The notes under the pieces are model-generated. The model was given only the letters and a program-made list of their open reading frames with translations. It made no database searches and was not told the origin of the DNA. A stretch of DNA of 64,000 nt from Selenomonas sputigena ATCC 35185. GTDB taxonomy: Bacteria; Bacillota; Negativicutes; Selenomonadales; Selenomonadaceae. Positions 17,130 to 26,768 of the stretch are shown piece by piece. Within the stretch, counting starts at the first letter, position 1; every line of letters starts with the position of its first letter. Location of the stretch: the NCBI RefSeq assembly GCF_000208405.1, contig NC_015437.1:1419501-1483500 (forward strand). Direction: 5' to 3'. A program made the translations under genes and the position numbers.

Positions 17130-17585
17130 TCAGCGCTTGCCCGTCGAGCCGAAACCTCCCGTGCGCGCTTCGCCCGTGCCCGCCTCGTCGTCATCGGCGA
17201 CGAGATACTTGTAGAAGATGCCCTGCGCGATGCGCATGCCCTTCTCCACATGAAAATCCGACGCGCCGAGATTCAGGATCGCCACCATGATATGCCCCTC
17301 GTTCTCCTCGTTGTCATAGTAATCCGCGTCGATGATTCCCTGCGCATTGACGAGCATGAGCTGATGCTTGAGCGAGATTCCAGAACGGATGTGCAGTCCG
17401 AGATACTCATCCTTCTGCATGTACGCCTTGAGTCCCGTCGGCACGATCGTCACCTTGCCGCACGGCAATACGCAGTCCTTTGCCGCCGCGAGATCGTAGC
17501 CCGCGCTCGCCGCCGTCTTTCTCTGCGGCAGGGAAAGACCCGCCGCTTCATACGCCTTGATGATTTCAAATCCACGCTTTCGCAA
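17130..17585 (-). CDS. dut: dUTP diphosphatase
   Basis: This 151-residue trimeric dUTPase splits dUTP into dUMP and PPi. All five motifs are visible: SAGYDLAA, RSGIS, GIIDADYYDNEENEGH, RIAQGIF and the C-terminal RTGGFGSTGKR, whose Phe stacks on uracil. Family length is about 145-150. The start is a TTG at 17585 with AGGAGG seven bases upstream; longer readings of the frame run into the hfq terminator hairpin. It follows hfq on the same strand. Confidence 0.95.
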   Translation of the reverse strand: MRKRGFEIIKAYEAAGLSLPQRKTAASAGYDLAAAKDCVLPCGKVTIVPTGLKAYMQKDEYLGLHIRSGISLKHQLMLVNAQGIIDADYYDNEENEGHIMVAILNLGASDFHVEKGMRIAQGIFYKYLVADDDEAGTGEARTGGFGSTGKR

Positions 17586-17618
17586 AGTATTTCCTCCTAA
17601 GATCTTCGCCGCATCACG

Positions 17619-17657
17619 AAGAAGAGCCTTCCCCCTCTGCGGGAGAAGGCTCTTCTT
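17619..17657 (-). terminator. 17-bp stem hairpin behind hfq
   Basis: AAGAAGAGCCTTCTCCC pairs with GGGGGAAGGCTCTTCTT (one G-U) and begins at the hfq stop codon. The better T-tract lies on the plus strand, so on the minus strand it may stop RNA only partly, allowing some dut expression. Confidence 0.6.
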
Positions 17658-17889
17658 ATTTTTCCACCTCGCCGGCCGACGCAAGCTTCGTCGCCACGAT
17701 CGTCGATATGGCGTGCTTGTAAACAAGATTCTGCTTGCCCGCCACCTCAAGAATCACCGTGAAATTGTCGAAGCCCTTGACATATCCCTTCATCTGGAAG
17801 CCGTTGAGCAGATGGATGCTGACTGCCCGGTTCTCCTTGCGCATCTGATTGAGAAAATTATCCTGTAAGTTCAGCGGTTTTACCGGCAT
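17656..17889 (-). CDS. hfq: RNA chaperone Hfq
   Basis: The 77-residue protein is a complete Hfq. The Sm1 strands ([26 protein letters not shown]) and Sm2 with the characteristic YKHAISTI (57-64) are present; Hfq forms a hexameric ring that pairs sRNAs with mRNAs. The start lies 32 bases inside the end of miaA, the same miaA-hfq order as in proteobacteria. Confidence 0.96.
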   Translation of the reverse strand: MPVKPLNLQDNFLNQMRKENRAVSIHLLNGFQMKGYVKGFDNFTVILEVAGKQNLVYKHAISTIVATKLASAGEVEK

Positions 17890-18817
17890 GGAAAGACCTC
17901 CTTATATCCGTACAAATTTTTTCCAGCAGCAGCTCTTCCCCCTGCGACGCCGCATACCAATGTACATACGGCATCTTGCGAAACCAAGTGAGCTGGCGCT
18001 TCGCGAAATGGCGCGTCGCCTTCTTGATTTCCGCTGCGGCAAGCGGCAAGTCCATGCTTCCCGCAAGATAGGCAAGCATCTCGCGATAGCCGATGCCCTT
18101 CATCGCCGGACAGTCACGAGGTACGCCTTCCGCCAAGAGAGAGCGCACCTCGTCGGCAAGACCTGCCTCCAACATCGCATCGACACGTTCCTCGATACGT
18201 GCATAGAGCGCTTGCCGTTCGCGCCGCAGTCCGATGACATAGGCGTCGTAAGCAAGCTCCCCGCCTGCCGCCTCGCGCTGCTCGGAGATATGCTCGTTTC
18301 CCAAGGAAGCGACCTCCAAGGCACGCACGACGCGGCGGAAATCGTTGACATGCAGACGAGCCGCCGCCTCCGGATCGGCTTCCTGCAAAAGGCCATGGAC
18401 AAACGCCTTGCCCTTTTCCTGTGCCAGCCTCTCAAACTTTTCACGATAGGCGCGATCGCCCGAAGTCTCGTTGAAAACGTACCCTTCCAGGAGCGACTTG
18501 ATGTAAAGCCCCGTGCCGCCGACGACGAGCGGCAGCTTGCCGCGCGCGGCGATGCGTCCGATCTCCTCCCGCGCGAGGCGCTGAAAGTCCATGACGTTGA
18601 ACGAAGCCGCAGGCGCGAGAATGTCGATGAAGTGATGCGGCACGGCACTCAACTCTTCTTTCGTCGGCTTCGCCGTGCCGATGTCGAAGCCCCGATAAAA
18701 GAGCATCGAATCGCCCGAGATGATTTCCGCATCAAGCCGTCGGGCAAGCGCGAGGGAAAGCGCGGTCTTGCCGACCGCCGTCGGCCCTATGAGGACGACG
18801 AGCCGCGCCTTCTTCAT
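17858..18817 (-). CDS. miaA: tRNA dimethylallyltransferase MiaA
   Basis: This 319-residue enzyme transfers a dimethylallyl group to N6 of A37 in tRNAs reading codons beginning with U. The P-loop is GPTAVGKT (11-18), followed by the [17 protein letters not shown] substrate region, [13 protein letters not shown] and the C-terminal [14 protein letters not shown]. The ATG at 18817 overlaps the stop of the UPF0173 gene (ATGA), and the 3' end overlaps hfq by 32 bases, so three genes form one unit. Confidence 0.95.
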   Translation of the reverse strand: MKKARLVVLIGPTAVGKTALSLALARRLDAEIISGDSMLFYRGFDIGTAKPTKEELSAVPHHFIDILAPAASFNVMDFQRLAREEIGRIAARGKLPLVVGGTGLYIKSLLEGYVFNETSGDRAYREKFERLAQEKGKAFVHGLLQEADPEAAARLHVNDFRRVVRALEVASLGNEHISEQREAAGGELAYDAYVIGLRRERQALYARIEERVDAMLEAGLADEVRSLLAEGVPRDCPAMKGIGYREMLAYLAGSMDLPLAAAEIKKATRHFAKRQLTWFRKMPYVHWYAASQGEELLLEKICTDIRRSFHAGKTAELTG

Positions 18818-19491
18818 GCAAGCTCCAACGTACCGCCCGGCTCTACGATATGCACGGCGGCACGCGTCATGCCCTCCGTCACTTCCTTGTACCGCCCCGC
18901 TTCCTGTGCGATGACGGGCCAAGTGTTGTAGTGGATCGGTATGACGTTCTTCGTGTTGAGCCACTGTGCGGCAAGAGCCGCATCCTCAAGTCCCATCGTA
19001 TAATTGTCGCCGATGGGCAGAACCGCGTAGTCGAGCGGATCCTTCTGTCCGATGAGCTTCATGTCGCTGAAAAGCGCCGTATCACCGGCAAAGTAGACGT
19101 TGATGCCGCCGATCTGGATGACGTAGCCGCAGGCGATGCCGCCCGCGACGCCCGAGCTGTGCAGCGCCATCGTCATGCGCACCTTGCCGAAGGGCAGCTT
19201 GACCGAGCCGCCGATGTTCATGCCGTGCGTCTTGATGTCGCTCTCCGCCTGCAAACAGACGTCGAGCACCTCTGGAATACCCAAGACCATCGCGCCCGTG
19301 CGCTTGGCGATGGCAGGTGCGTCGCCGAGATGATCGCCGTGCGCGTGCGTCAGCAAGATGTAGTCGCACTCCACCTCATCCGCCTGAATTGCAGCGAGCG
19401 GATTTCCCGTGAGGAACGGATCGGTCAGAACCTTCGACGTGCCGTCATCGAGCAAGAACGAAGCGTGCCCGTAATACGTATACTTGATCAT
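18814..19491 (-). CDS. UPF0173 metal-dependent hydrolase (metallo-beta-lactamase fold)
   Basis: The 225-residue protein has the beta-lactamase-fold metal ligands: LTHAHGDHLGDA (HxHxDH), the Asp of AGDTALFSDM and His in IPIHYNTWPVI. The start MIKYTYYGHASFLLDDG is typical of UPF0173. It probably hydrolyses a phosphodiester or lactone, but the substrate of the family is not known. It is the first gene of the unit with miaA and hfq, and is divergent from thiN. Confidence 0.92.
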   Translation of the reverse strand: MIKYTYYGHASFLLDDGTSKVLTDPFLTGNPLAAIQADEVECDYILLTHAHGDHLGDAPAIAKRTGAMVLGIPEVLDVCLQAESDIKTHGMNIGGSVKLPFGKVRMTMALHSSGVAGGIACGYVIQIGGINVYFAGDTALFSDMKLIGQKDPLDYAVLPIGDNYTMGLEDAALAAQWLNTKNVIPIHYNTWPVIAQEAGRYKEVTEGMTRAAVHIVEPGGTLELA

Positions 19492-19540
19492 CGCATTTGA
19501 CTCCTCCCATTTTAGTCGAGCACAAAAAAGCTATATATTG

Positions 19541-19546
19541 TATAAT
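19541..19546 (+). promoter_or_regulatory. Possible -10 box in the UPF0173/thiN divergent region
   Basis: A perfect TATAAT lies 53 bases upstream of thiN in a strongly AT-rich intergenic stretch (19492-19599). I see no convincing -35 box. The same stretch must also hold the promoter of the UPF0173-miaA-hfq unit. Confidence 0.4.
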
Positions 19547-19599
19547 TAAACAAAAAAGTTGAAAAACCTTCCTACAAACGGAAATGGAGGAGGAAAAAC

Positions 19600-20301
19600 A
19601 TGCACTCCCATGAATTTTCCCTGCCGCAGGGCACGATCGCGTTCTCTCGGGCGCTTCCCGCACATATCTGCACCTTGGTCACAGGGGGCCGCCCGCCCGC
19701 CGCCGACTGGCTGCAAAGGGCGCGGCGCGGCAAGCTCTGGGTGATCGATCACGGCGTCGATCTCTGCCACGCGATGAAATGCGTACCCGACTTCCTGCTC
19801 GGCGACGCAGACAGCGCCTCGCCCGCCGCCTGGTCTTGGGCGCTCGCCGAAGGCGTCCCCTGCGAGCGCTTCGATGTCAAGAAGGATCTCACGGACACGC
19901 AGCTCGCACTTGTCAAAATCAAGGAGAAAGCCCCCGACACGTTTCTCCTGCTCACGGGGGCTTTCGGCGGCCGCTTCGATCACGCCATGAGCACGCTCTT
20001 TTCCTGCGCCTTCAGCGGCATCCCGATGATTCTGGCGGACGAGCAGGAAGCGTGCTTCTTCCTGCACGAAGAAGACAGCCTTTCCTTCACCGCAAAGCAA
20101 ACGCCCAAGGCTATCTCTCTCCTCGCCTTGGGCGGCGAATGTCGCGGCGTCTCTCTAGCGGGAACACAATGGCCGCTCGAAGGCGCCGTCCTGCGCCAGG
20201 AAGAACCCTACGCCGTGAGCAACGAACTGGCGGAAGGAAGCTCCTCCTTCCGCGCCAGCCTGCAAGCGGGTACGCTCGCCGTCTATCTCTACTGGCAATG
20301 A
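19600..20301 (+). CDS. thiN: Thiamine pyrophosphokinase
   Basis: The 233-residue enzyme makes thiamine diphosphate from thiamine and ATP. It shows the motifs LLGDADS (67-72), KKDLTDTQLAL (94-104) and GAFGGRFDH (120-128) of the catalytic domain and a C-terminal thiamine-binding beta domain ending in a typical GTLAVYLYWQ-like strand. GGAGGAGG precedes the ATG. It is convergent with the rRNA methyltransferase gene, and the 3' ends overlap by 13 bases. Confidence 0.93.
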   Translation: MHSHEFSLPQGTIAFSRALPAHICTLVTGGRPPAADWLQRARRGKLWVIDHGVDLCHAMKCVPDFLLGDADSASPAAWSWALAEGVPCERFDVKKDLTDTQLALVKIKEKAPDTFLLLTGAFGGRFDHAMSTLFSCAFSGIPMILADEQEACFFLHEEDSLSFTAKQTPKAISLLALGGECRGVSLAGTQWPLEGAVLRQEEPYAVSNELAEGSSSFRASLQAGTLAVYLYWQ

Positions 20302-21110
20302 CGCCGAAAGCCGCGGCGCACGCCCGCCGCCTCGTAGAGCACAAGGGCGGCGGCGGTCGCCACGTTGAGCGATTCCGCCTTGCCGAACATCGGGATGAAG
20401 AGCTTTGCCTCGGCCATACGACGAACCTCGTCCGACACGCCGTTGCCCTCGTTGCCGAAGGCGAGCGCGAGCCGGCCGCTGTAATCCGCCGCATAGTACG
20501 GCTGTGCCGCCTCATCGAGATCGGCAGCCAAGAGCCGCACGCGTCCCTGCTGCAGGAACTCGCACAGCGCCGTGCGAGACACGTTCCGCACGACGGGCAC
20601 ATGAAAGACAGATCCCATGCTTGCGCGAACCGCCTTGGCAGAAAACACATCGATCGTATCCGCCAGACAGACGACGGCATCCGCGCCCGCCGCATCCGCC
20701 GTGCGCACGATCGTTCCCGCATTCCCCGGATCCTGCACGCCATCGAGCACGACGACGTGCATTTCCTGCCGCATCGCAAGAGCCGCAAGACTCGCTCCTC
20801 GCTCTTCCAGTACAAGCAAAATGCCCTGCGGCGCGTCGGTGTCGCTCGCCTTCATATAGACCTCGGGCGTCACCTCAGCGAGCGGGCAGCCGAGGGACTC
20901 CAGCCGCGCGAGGATGCGCTCTGCGCGCTCCTCGCGCGCCGCCTCGGCTGTGACGAGACAAAAGCGCGTCGTCCAGCCCGCCTCCGCCGCCATCTCGACG
21001 AGCCGCACGCCCTCGGCGACGACGACGCCTTCTTCCCTTCGCCGCCTGGCATTCTTCAAGCTCGCAATCCACTTGATCCTCTTATTCTGTGCGCTCTCGA
21101 TCTTTTCCAT
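20289..21110 (-). CDS. TrmH/SpoU-family RNA 2'-O-methyltransferase
   Basis: The 273-residue protein has an N-terminal substrate-binding domain (SAQNKRIKWIASLKNARRRR) and a SPOUT methyltransferase domain with the three knot motifs: VVLDGVQDPGNAGTIVRTA, LALAFGNEGNGVSDEV and IPMFGKAESLNVATAAALVLYE. Such enzymes methylate the ribose of a 23S rRNA or tRNA nucleotide; the exact target is not clear (RlmB- or YsgA-like). The ATG at 21110 has GGAGG five bases upstream. Confidence 0.88.
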   Translation of the reverse strand: MEKIESAQNKRIKWIASLKNARRRREEGVVVAEGVRLVEMAAEAGWTTRFCLVTAEAAREERAERILARLESLGCPLAEVTPEVYMKASDTDAPQGILLVLEERGASLAALAMRQEMHVVVLDGVQDPGNAGTIVRTADAAGADAVVCLADTIDVFSAKAVRASMGSVFHVPVVRNVSRTALCEFLQQGRVRLLAADLDEAAQPYYAADYSGRLALAFGNEGNGVSDEVRRMAEAKLFIPMFGKAESLNVATAAALVLYEAAGVRRGFRRHCQ

Positions 21111-21134
21111 CGTTCCTCCGCGGAAATTGTAGAT

Positions 21135-21140
21135 ATTATA
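21135..21140 (-). promoter_or_regulatory. Possible -10 box of the SPOUT methyltransferase gene
   Basis: A TATAAT lies about 25 bases upstream of the start. The matching -35 region is weak. Confidence 0.4.
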
Positions 21141-21235
21141 CGCACGAACATCCACTTTCATGACATTGTGCGCCGCCCTTACAGAAAGTTCCCCGAGCAG
21201 TCTGCACCCTTCGAGTTTGACTTCTTGGCTTTCAT

Positions 21236-21265
21236 AAAAAAAGAGGAGCTATGGAAAGCTCCCCT
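21236..21265 (-). terminator. Terminator of the infC-rpmI-rplT operon
   Basis: A 9-bp stem (AGGGGAGCT with AGCTCCTCT) with six-base loop is followed by seven T residues, just behind rplT. Confidence 0.9.
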
Positions 21266-21277
21266 TTCGTCATCTTC

Positions 21278-21631
21278 TTACTGATTTTCCTTGGCAATGG
21301 CGACGAGCTGGGCAAACGCCTTCTCATCGTGCACGGCAAGATCGGCAAACATCTTGCGGTTGACCTCGACGCCGGCCTTCGTTAAGCCGTTGATGAGACG
21401 GCTGTAGGAAATGCCGTTCATGCGTGCAGCCGCATTGATGCGGGCGATCCAGAGCTTGCGGAACTCGCCCTTCTTCGCGCGGCGATCACGACGCGCATAG
21501 TAGAGCGCCTTCATGACCGTCTCGTTCGCCTTCTTAAACTGCTTGCTCTTTGCGCCGCGATAGCCCTTGGCGAGCTTCAGAATCTTCTTATGGCGGCGAT
21601 GCGCCGTAACGCCGGATTTTACTCTTGGCAT
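21278..21631 (-). CDS. rplT: 50S ribosomal protein L20
   Basis: The 117-residue protein matches L20 over its whole length ([20 protein letters not shown], then [15 protein letters not shown]). It binds 23S rRNA early in 50S assembly. In other Firmicutes it also represses its own operon through the infC leader, which fits the leader terminator found here. Confidence 0.98.
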   Translation of the reverse strand: MPRVKSGVTAHRRHKKILKLAKGYRGAKSKQFKKANETVMKALYYARRDRRAKKGEFRKLWIARINAAARMNGISYSRLINGLTKAGVEVNRKMFADLAVHDEKAFAQLVAIAKENQ

Positions 21632-21662
21632 ATCTTATTCCTCCATTATCTTCGCTCGAATC

Positions 21663-21857
21663 TTACTTGTTCAGCATATCGCGCACGCGCCTGTGGTCAG
21701 CGGCGGCGACAAGCGTAGCCTTGCGCAGGTTGCGCTTGCGCTTCCTCGTCTTCTTCTCAAGGATATGGCTCTTGAACGCTTTGTTCCGCTTGAACTCACC
21801 GGAACCCGTTATCGAAAAGCGCTTGGCAGCGGCTCTGCGTGTCTTTACCTTTGGCAT
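21663..21857 (-). CDS. rpmI: 50S ribosomal protein L35
   Basis: The 64-residue basic protein has the L35 pattern ([35 protein letters not shown]). It lies two bases after infC and 31 bases before rplT, the standard order. Confidence 0.97.
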   Translation of the reverse strand: MPKVKTRRAAAKRFSITGSGEFKRNKAFKSHILEKKTRKRKRNLRKATLVAAADHRRVRDMLNK

Positions 21858-21859
21858 GT

Positions 21860-22390
21860 TTATTTTCCTCCTTTAGTCTGCGCCTTCGGGGCGAGAATCA
21901 TCGTCATGTTCTTGCCCTCCAGCTTCGCATCGCGCTCGATGGAAACGAGCTCCTTGAGCCGGTCGGCCACCTTGTTCAAGACCTCTCGGCCAAGCTCCGG
22001 ATGCGACAATTCGCGGCCACGGAACATGATCGTGACCTTGACCTTGTTTCCTTCTTCCAGAAAGCGAAGAGCATTCTTGAGCTTCACGTCGAAATCATGC
22101 TGCTCGATGTTCGGGCGCAGCTTGACCTCCTTGATCGTGACGATCTTCTGCTTCTTCTTCGCCTCCTTCTCCCTTTTTTGCTGCTCGTAACGGTACTTGC
22201 CGAAATCCATGATGCGGCAGACAGGAGGCTTCGCTTTCGGCGCAACCTCGACGAGATCGAGATGCTGCTCCTCCGCCATGCGCAAGGCATCGCGTGTCGC
22301 CATGATGCCGAGCTGCTCGCCGGACGCGCTCGTGACGCGTACCTCGCGAATGCGGATTTCTTCGTTGATTCTTAAAGAGTCCCTGCTAAT
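21860..22390 (-). CDS. infC: Translation initiation factor IF-3 (AUU start)
   Basis: This 176-residue protein is IF-3: the N-terminal domain begins with [13 protein letters not shown] and the C-terminal domain has [18 protein letters not shown]. The start is placed at an ATT codon (22388-22390) with AGGAGG nine bases upstream; no ATG or GTG is suitably placed. An AUU start is the hallmark of infC, because IF-3 discriminates against it and so limits its own synthesis. The gene heads the infC-rpmI-rplT operon and is preceded by a leader terminator. Confidence 0.95.
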   Translation of the reverse strand: MSRDSLRINEEIRIREVRVTSASGEQLGIMATRDALRMAEEQHLDLVEVAPKAKPPVCRIMDFGKYRYEQQKREKEAKKKQKIVTIKEVKLRPNIEQHDFDVKLKNALRFLEEGNKVKVTIMFRGRELSHPELGREVLNKVADRLKELVSIERDAKLEGKNMTMILAPKAQTKGGK

Positions 22391-22417
22391 GGGAAAACAC
22401 CTCCTGGTGAACGAGCA

Positions 22418-22443
22418 AATAAAAAGGGCGGCAGACGCCACCC
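22418..22443 (-). promoter_or_regulatory. Leader terminator (attenuator) of infC, L20-leader type
   Basis: A stem of seven pairs (GGGTGGC with GCCGCCC, loop GTCT) followed by TTTTTATTT lies between the promoter and the infC ribosome site. A terminator in this place suits L20-controlled attenuation, as known for Bacillus; the L20-binding fold itself was not modelled. Confidence 0.7.
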
Positions 22444-22528
22444 CTTCCTTTGCAAAACCTGCATATAAGACCCGCTCGACGCATGTCGGCAGGTGAGAAG
22501 CGGCGGCCTCTTCTTGAATTACTTGCCT

Positions 22529-22557
22529 ATGTTATCATAGAAAACCGTATGCGTCAA
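22529..22557 (-). promoter_or_regulatory. Predicted promoter of the infC operon
   Basis: TTGACG and TAACAT are separated by 17 bases. This gives a leader of about 130 bases. Confidence 0.65.
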
Positions 22558-22623
22558 GACATTTTTTCAAAATGCAGCGCAGCGAGCTGCGAATCTCGTC
22601 GATGAATCGCGCGGCTTCCCAGC

Positions 22624-22875
22624 CTACCCTTTCGGCTCTTCCAAAAGCGCTAAGAGTTCGTCGTAATCCTTCTTCAGCTTGTAGTATTCATCGGCAAGCT
22701 GCAGGGCGGCGAGCACACCGATCTTCGTGCCCGAGAAACTGCGGGTCTTTTTAGCGACGTCGCGCATGTTGTCATCCACGAGCTTGGCAAGCTGGCGCAC
22801 ATAGTCGGCAGGTTCATCGCTCTTGAGCGGATACACTTCGCCGAATATCTCAACGACTACCTTCTTCTTTTCCAT
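22624..22875 (-). CDS. zapA: Cell division protein ZapA
   Basis: The 83-residue protein has the ZapA pattern: a short beta hairpin (KVVVEIFGEVYPLKSDEPADY) followed by helices ending in a coiled coil (ALQLADEYYKLKKDYDELLALL). ZapA tetramers bundle FtsZ filaments. It follows pheT by 19 bases on the same strand, an arrangement often seen in Firmicutes. Confidence 0.9.
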   Translation of the reverse strand: MEKKKVVVEIFGEVYPLKSDEPADYVRQLAKLVDDNMRDVAKKTRSFSGTKIGVLAALQLADEYYKLKKDYDELLALLEEPKG

Positions 22876-22894
22876 CGTTTCACCCGCTGTCTCT

Positions 22895-25327
22895 TCAGGC
22901 GCGAAGCTCAGCGCCGCATTCTTTTTGGAGCGCCGCCAAGATCTTCGCTACGGCTTCGTCGGCTTCTTCGTCCTTCAAGGTCTTGTCCGCCGACTGGAAG
23001 TCGACGCTGAATGCCATGCTCTTCTTGCCCTCGGCGACCTGCTCGCCTGTGTAAACGTCGAAGAGGTGCAGATCCTTGAAGAACTTGCCCGCACTCTTTT
23101 CGATGGTGCGTGCGAGTTGCGCCGCGTCCGTCTGCTCGTCGACGAGCAGTGCGAGGTCGCGCGAGATCGCGGGGAAGCGCGGCAGCGGCTCATAGCGGAA
23201 GTTCTTCGCGCGATACTTGAGCAAGGTCTCGACGTCCATCTCGAAGATGTATGCCTTCTTGTGGATACCGAGCGCTTTCAGGACAGCAGGATGCACCTCG
23301 CCGAGCACGGCGATGACCTCCCTGCCCTTCTTGAAGAATGCCGTCTTCCCCGGATGCAGCGCGAAGTGTTCGCCGCTTTCCACCGTATAATTGGCGATAG
23401 AAAGACGCGCGAGGAGTTCTTCTACGACACCCTTGACATCGTAGAAGTCGACGGCTTCAGTGTCCTGATTCCAGCCGATCGGATGACGCCTGCCTGCAAG
23501 AAGCCCTGCGAGCTTCACGATTTCCTCGGGCTGCTCCGTCACGGGCAATTCCTTCGGCACAAAGATCGGCGCGACCTCGAAGAGGCGCAGATCTTCGTTC
23601 TTGCGCGAGAAGTTGCGCTGTGCGTTTTCCAAGAGGCTGGAAAGGAGCGTCGTTCGCACGAGCGGATATTCGTCCGTCAGCGGATTCATGATCGGCACGG
23701 CGCGGCGCAGGGCGCTCGCCTGCGGCACCTGCATCTTGTCGAACATGCTCGGATGCGTGAAACTGAAGGACACGGTTTCCGTCATGCCGAGTCCTGTGAG
23801 AATCTCCTTGATGCGGCCGATGAATGAGAGCCGCTCGCTCTGGCGTCCCTGCACGGCTTCGCCGCGCGGGCGCGTCGCGGCAATCTTGTCGTAGCCGTGG
23901 ATGCGCGCGACTTCTTCAGAGATGTCCTCCATCAAGGTCACATCGCTGCGCCACGAGGGCACGCATGCGATGTACGAGCTGCTCTCCTCGCGCACGGCGA
24001 AGCCGAGTTTTTCGAGGATGCGCTTCATCTCCGCACCTTCGATCTCCGTGCCGAGACGCGCATTGACCGCCGCCGCGGTGAAAGTGACTTCCACAGGCGC
24101 CTTGGGCGTCGGATATACGTCGACGACGCCCGAGGCAACCGTGCAGGCGCCCATCTGCTGCAGGAGCTGCGCTGCACGATCGAGCGCACGCACCGTATGC
24201 GCGACGTCAACGCCGCGCTCGAAGCGCCCCGACGCCTCGGAGCGAAGGCCGAGGGCGCGGCTCATGCGGCGGATGCTCGCGCCATTGAACGCAGCGGCCT
24301 CCAGGACGACGGTCTGCGTCGCGTCGGTGACTTCCGATTCCAAACCGCCCATGACGCCGGCAAGACCCGCAGCCTTTTCCGCATCGGCGATGACAAGTTC
24401 CGTTCCCTTGGCGCGGCGCGAGGAATCGTCGAGCGTATGAAGCTCCTCCCCTTTTGCCGCAAGCCGCGCCGTGAGCTTCTTCCCCGCAATCTGCGCCCAA
24501 TCGTAGGCATGCATGGGCTGGCCGAGCTCCAGCATGACGAAGTTCGTGACGTCGACGACATTGTTGATGGCGCGGATGCCTGCATCTTCCAGCCGCTTCG
24601 CCATCCATGCGGGCGACGGCGCGATCTTGACGTTCTGCAGGACGCGCGCGGAGAAGCGGCTGCAAAGCTCGGGCGCCGCTATGCCGATCTCGATGAGGTC
24701 AGAAGCCCTGACGGAGGCGTCTTCTTCGACGCGAATCTCAGGGAACTTCGCCTCGCCTCCCGTGAGCACGGCAGCTTCGCGCACAAGCCCCAAGACGCTG
24801 AAGCAGTCACCGCGGTTCGCCGTAAGCTCGAATTCCAAGACGACGCCGTCGAGTCCCAAGACCTTGCTCGCCGGAATCCCTACGGGCGTATCGGGCGGCA
24901 GGATGTAGATGCCGTTCTTTTGCTCCTCTGTCAGCTTCGATTCATCGAGCTTCAGCTCGCCGGCGGAACAAAGCATGCCGTTCGACACGATGCCGCGCAG
25001 TTTGCCCTTCGCAATCTTCAAGCCGTTCGGCAGATGCGCGCCGACGAGCGCGACGGGAACGATGTCCCCTTCATGCACGTTGTCCGCGCCCGTCTGAATC
25101 GTGACGAGTTCCTTTTGCCCCACATTCATCCGGCAAACGAGAAGATGATCGGAATCGGGATTCGGCTCAAGCTGTTCGATGCGTCCCGTGACGACCTTGT
25201 CCAGTCCGCTGTCCGCACGCACGACATTTTCCACGGGCACGCCCGCCATCGTGTATTTGTCGGCCAGTTCTTCCGCCGTCTCCTTGAAGTCTATATAGTC
25301 ATGAAGCCATTCGATCGATACCTGCAT
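22895..25327 (-). CDS. pheT: Phenylalanine-tRNA ligase beta subunit
   Basis: The 810-residue subunit has the full domain set: an N-terminal EMAP-like tRNA-binding domain (VVTGRIEQLEPNPDSDHLLVCR), B3/B4 editing domain, B5 domain, and the C-terminal ferredoxin-fold anticodon-binding domain (RFPAISRDLALLVDEQTDAAQ). It forms an alpha2-beta2 enzyme with PheS, encoded 17 bases upstream. Confidence 0.97.
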   Translation of the reverse strand: MQVSIEWLHDYIDFKETAEELADKYTMAGVPVENVVRADSGLDKVVTGRIEQLEPNPDSDHLLVCRMNVGQKELVTIQTGADNVHEGDIVPVALVGAHLPNGLKIAKGKLRGIVSNGMLCSAGELKLDESKLTEEQKNGIYILPPDTPVGIPASKVLGLDGVVLEFELTANRGDCFSVLGLVREAAVLTGGEAKFPEIRVEEDASVRASDLIEIGIAAPELCSRFSARVLQNVKIAPSPAWMAKRLEDAGIRAINNVVDVTNFVMLELGQPMHAYDWAQIAGKKLTARLAAKGEELHTLDDSSRRAKGTELVIADAEKAAGLAGVMGGLESEVTDATQTVVLEAAAFNGASIRRMSRALGLRSEASGRFERGVDVAHTVRALDRAAQLLQQMGACTVASGVVDVYPTPKAPVEVTFTAAAVNARLGTEIEGAEMKRILEKLGFAVREESSSYIACVPSWRSDVTLMEDISEEVARIHGYDKIAATRPRGEAVQGRQSERLSFIGRIKEILTGLGMTETVSFSFTHPSMFDKMQVPQASALRRAVPIMNPLTDEYPLVRTTLLSSLLENAQRNFSRKNEDLRLFEVAPIFVPKELPVTEQPEEIVKLAGLLAGRRHPIGWNQDTEAVDFYDVKGVVEELLARLSIANYTVESGEHFALHPGKTAFFKKGREVIAVLGEVHPAVLKALGIHKKAYIFEMDVETLLKYRAKNFRYEPLPRFPAISRDLALLVDEQTDAAQLARTIEKSAGKFFKDLHLFDVYTGEQVAEGKKSMAFSVDFQSADKTLKDEEADEAVAKILAALQKECGAELRA

Positions 25328-25344
25328 GAAACTTTTCCTCCCCC

Positions 25345-26577
<1,233 letters not shown>

Positions 26578-26669
26578 TTAAGATAAAGCGAGCACGCCAT
26601 GAAGGCAAGAACTCCAAGAATAAAATCTCCCACGGAAAGCCCCCTGATACATACCTTTGAAAAATAATC

Positions 26670-26698
26670 TTGTCAAATGAACTTTCCTGTGTTATTCT
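26670..26698 (+). promoter_or_regulatory. Predicted promoter of the zinc-type binding lipoprotein
   Basis: TTGTCA and TATTCT are separated by 17 bases, about 70 bases before the start. Confidence 0.65.
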
Positions 26699-26704
26699 AT
26701 CAAA

Positions 26705-26718
26705 TAGTAAAATTACTA
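26705..26718. promoter_or_regulatory. Putative Fur-family (Zur-like) operator
   Basis: TAGTAA and TTACTA flank two bases and form a perfect 14-bp palindrome right where transcription should start. Its position and AT-rich symmetry fit a metal-dependent repressor; identity as a Zur site is inferred from the gene it controls. Confidence 0.5.
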
Positions 26719-26768
26719 CTCATGGGAAATCGTTCATGACGTTTCCCCATGCACAGGAGGTCATTATT

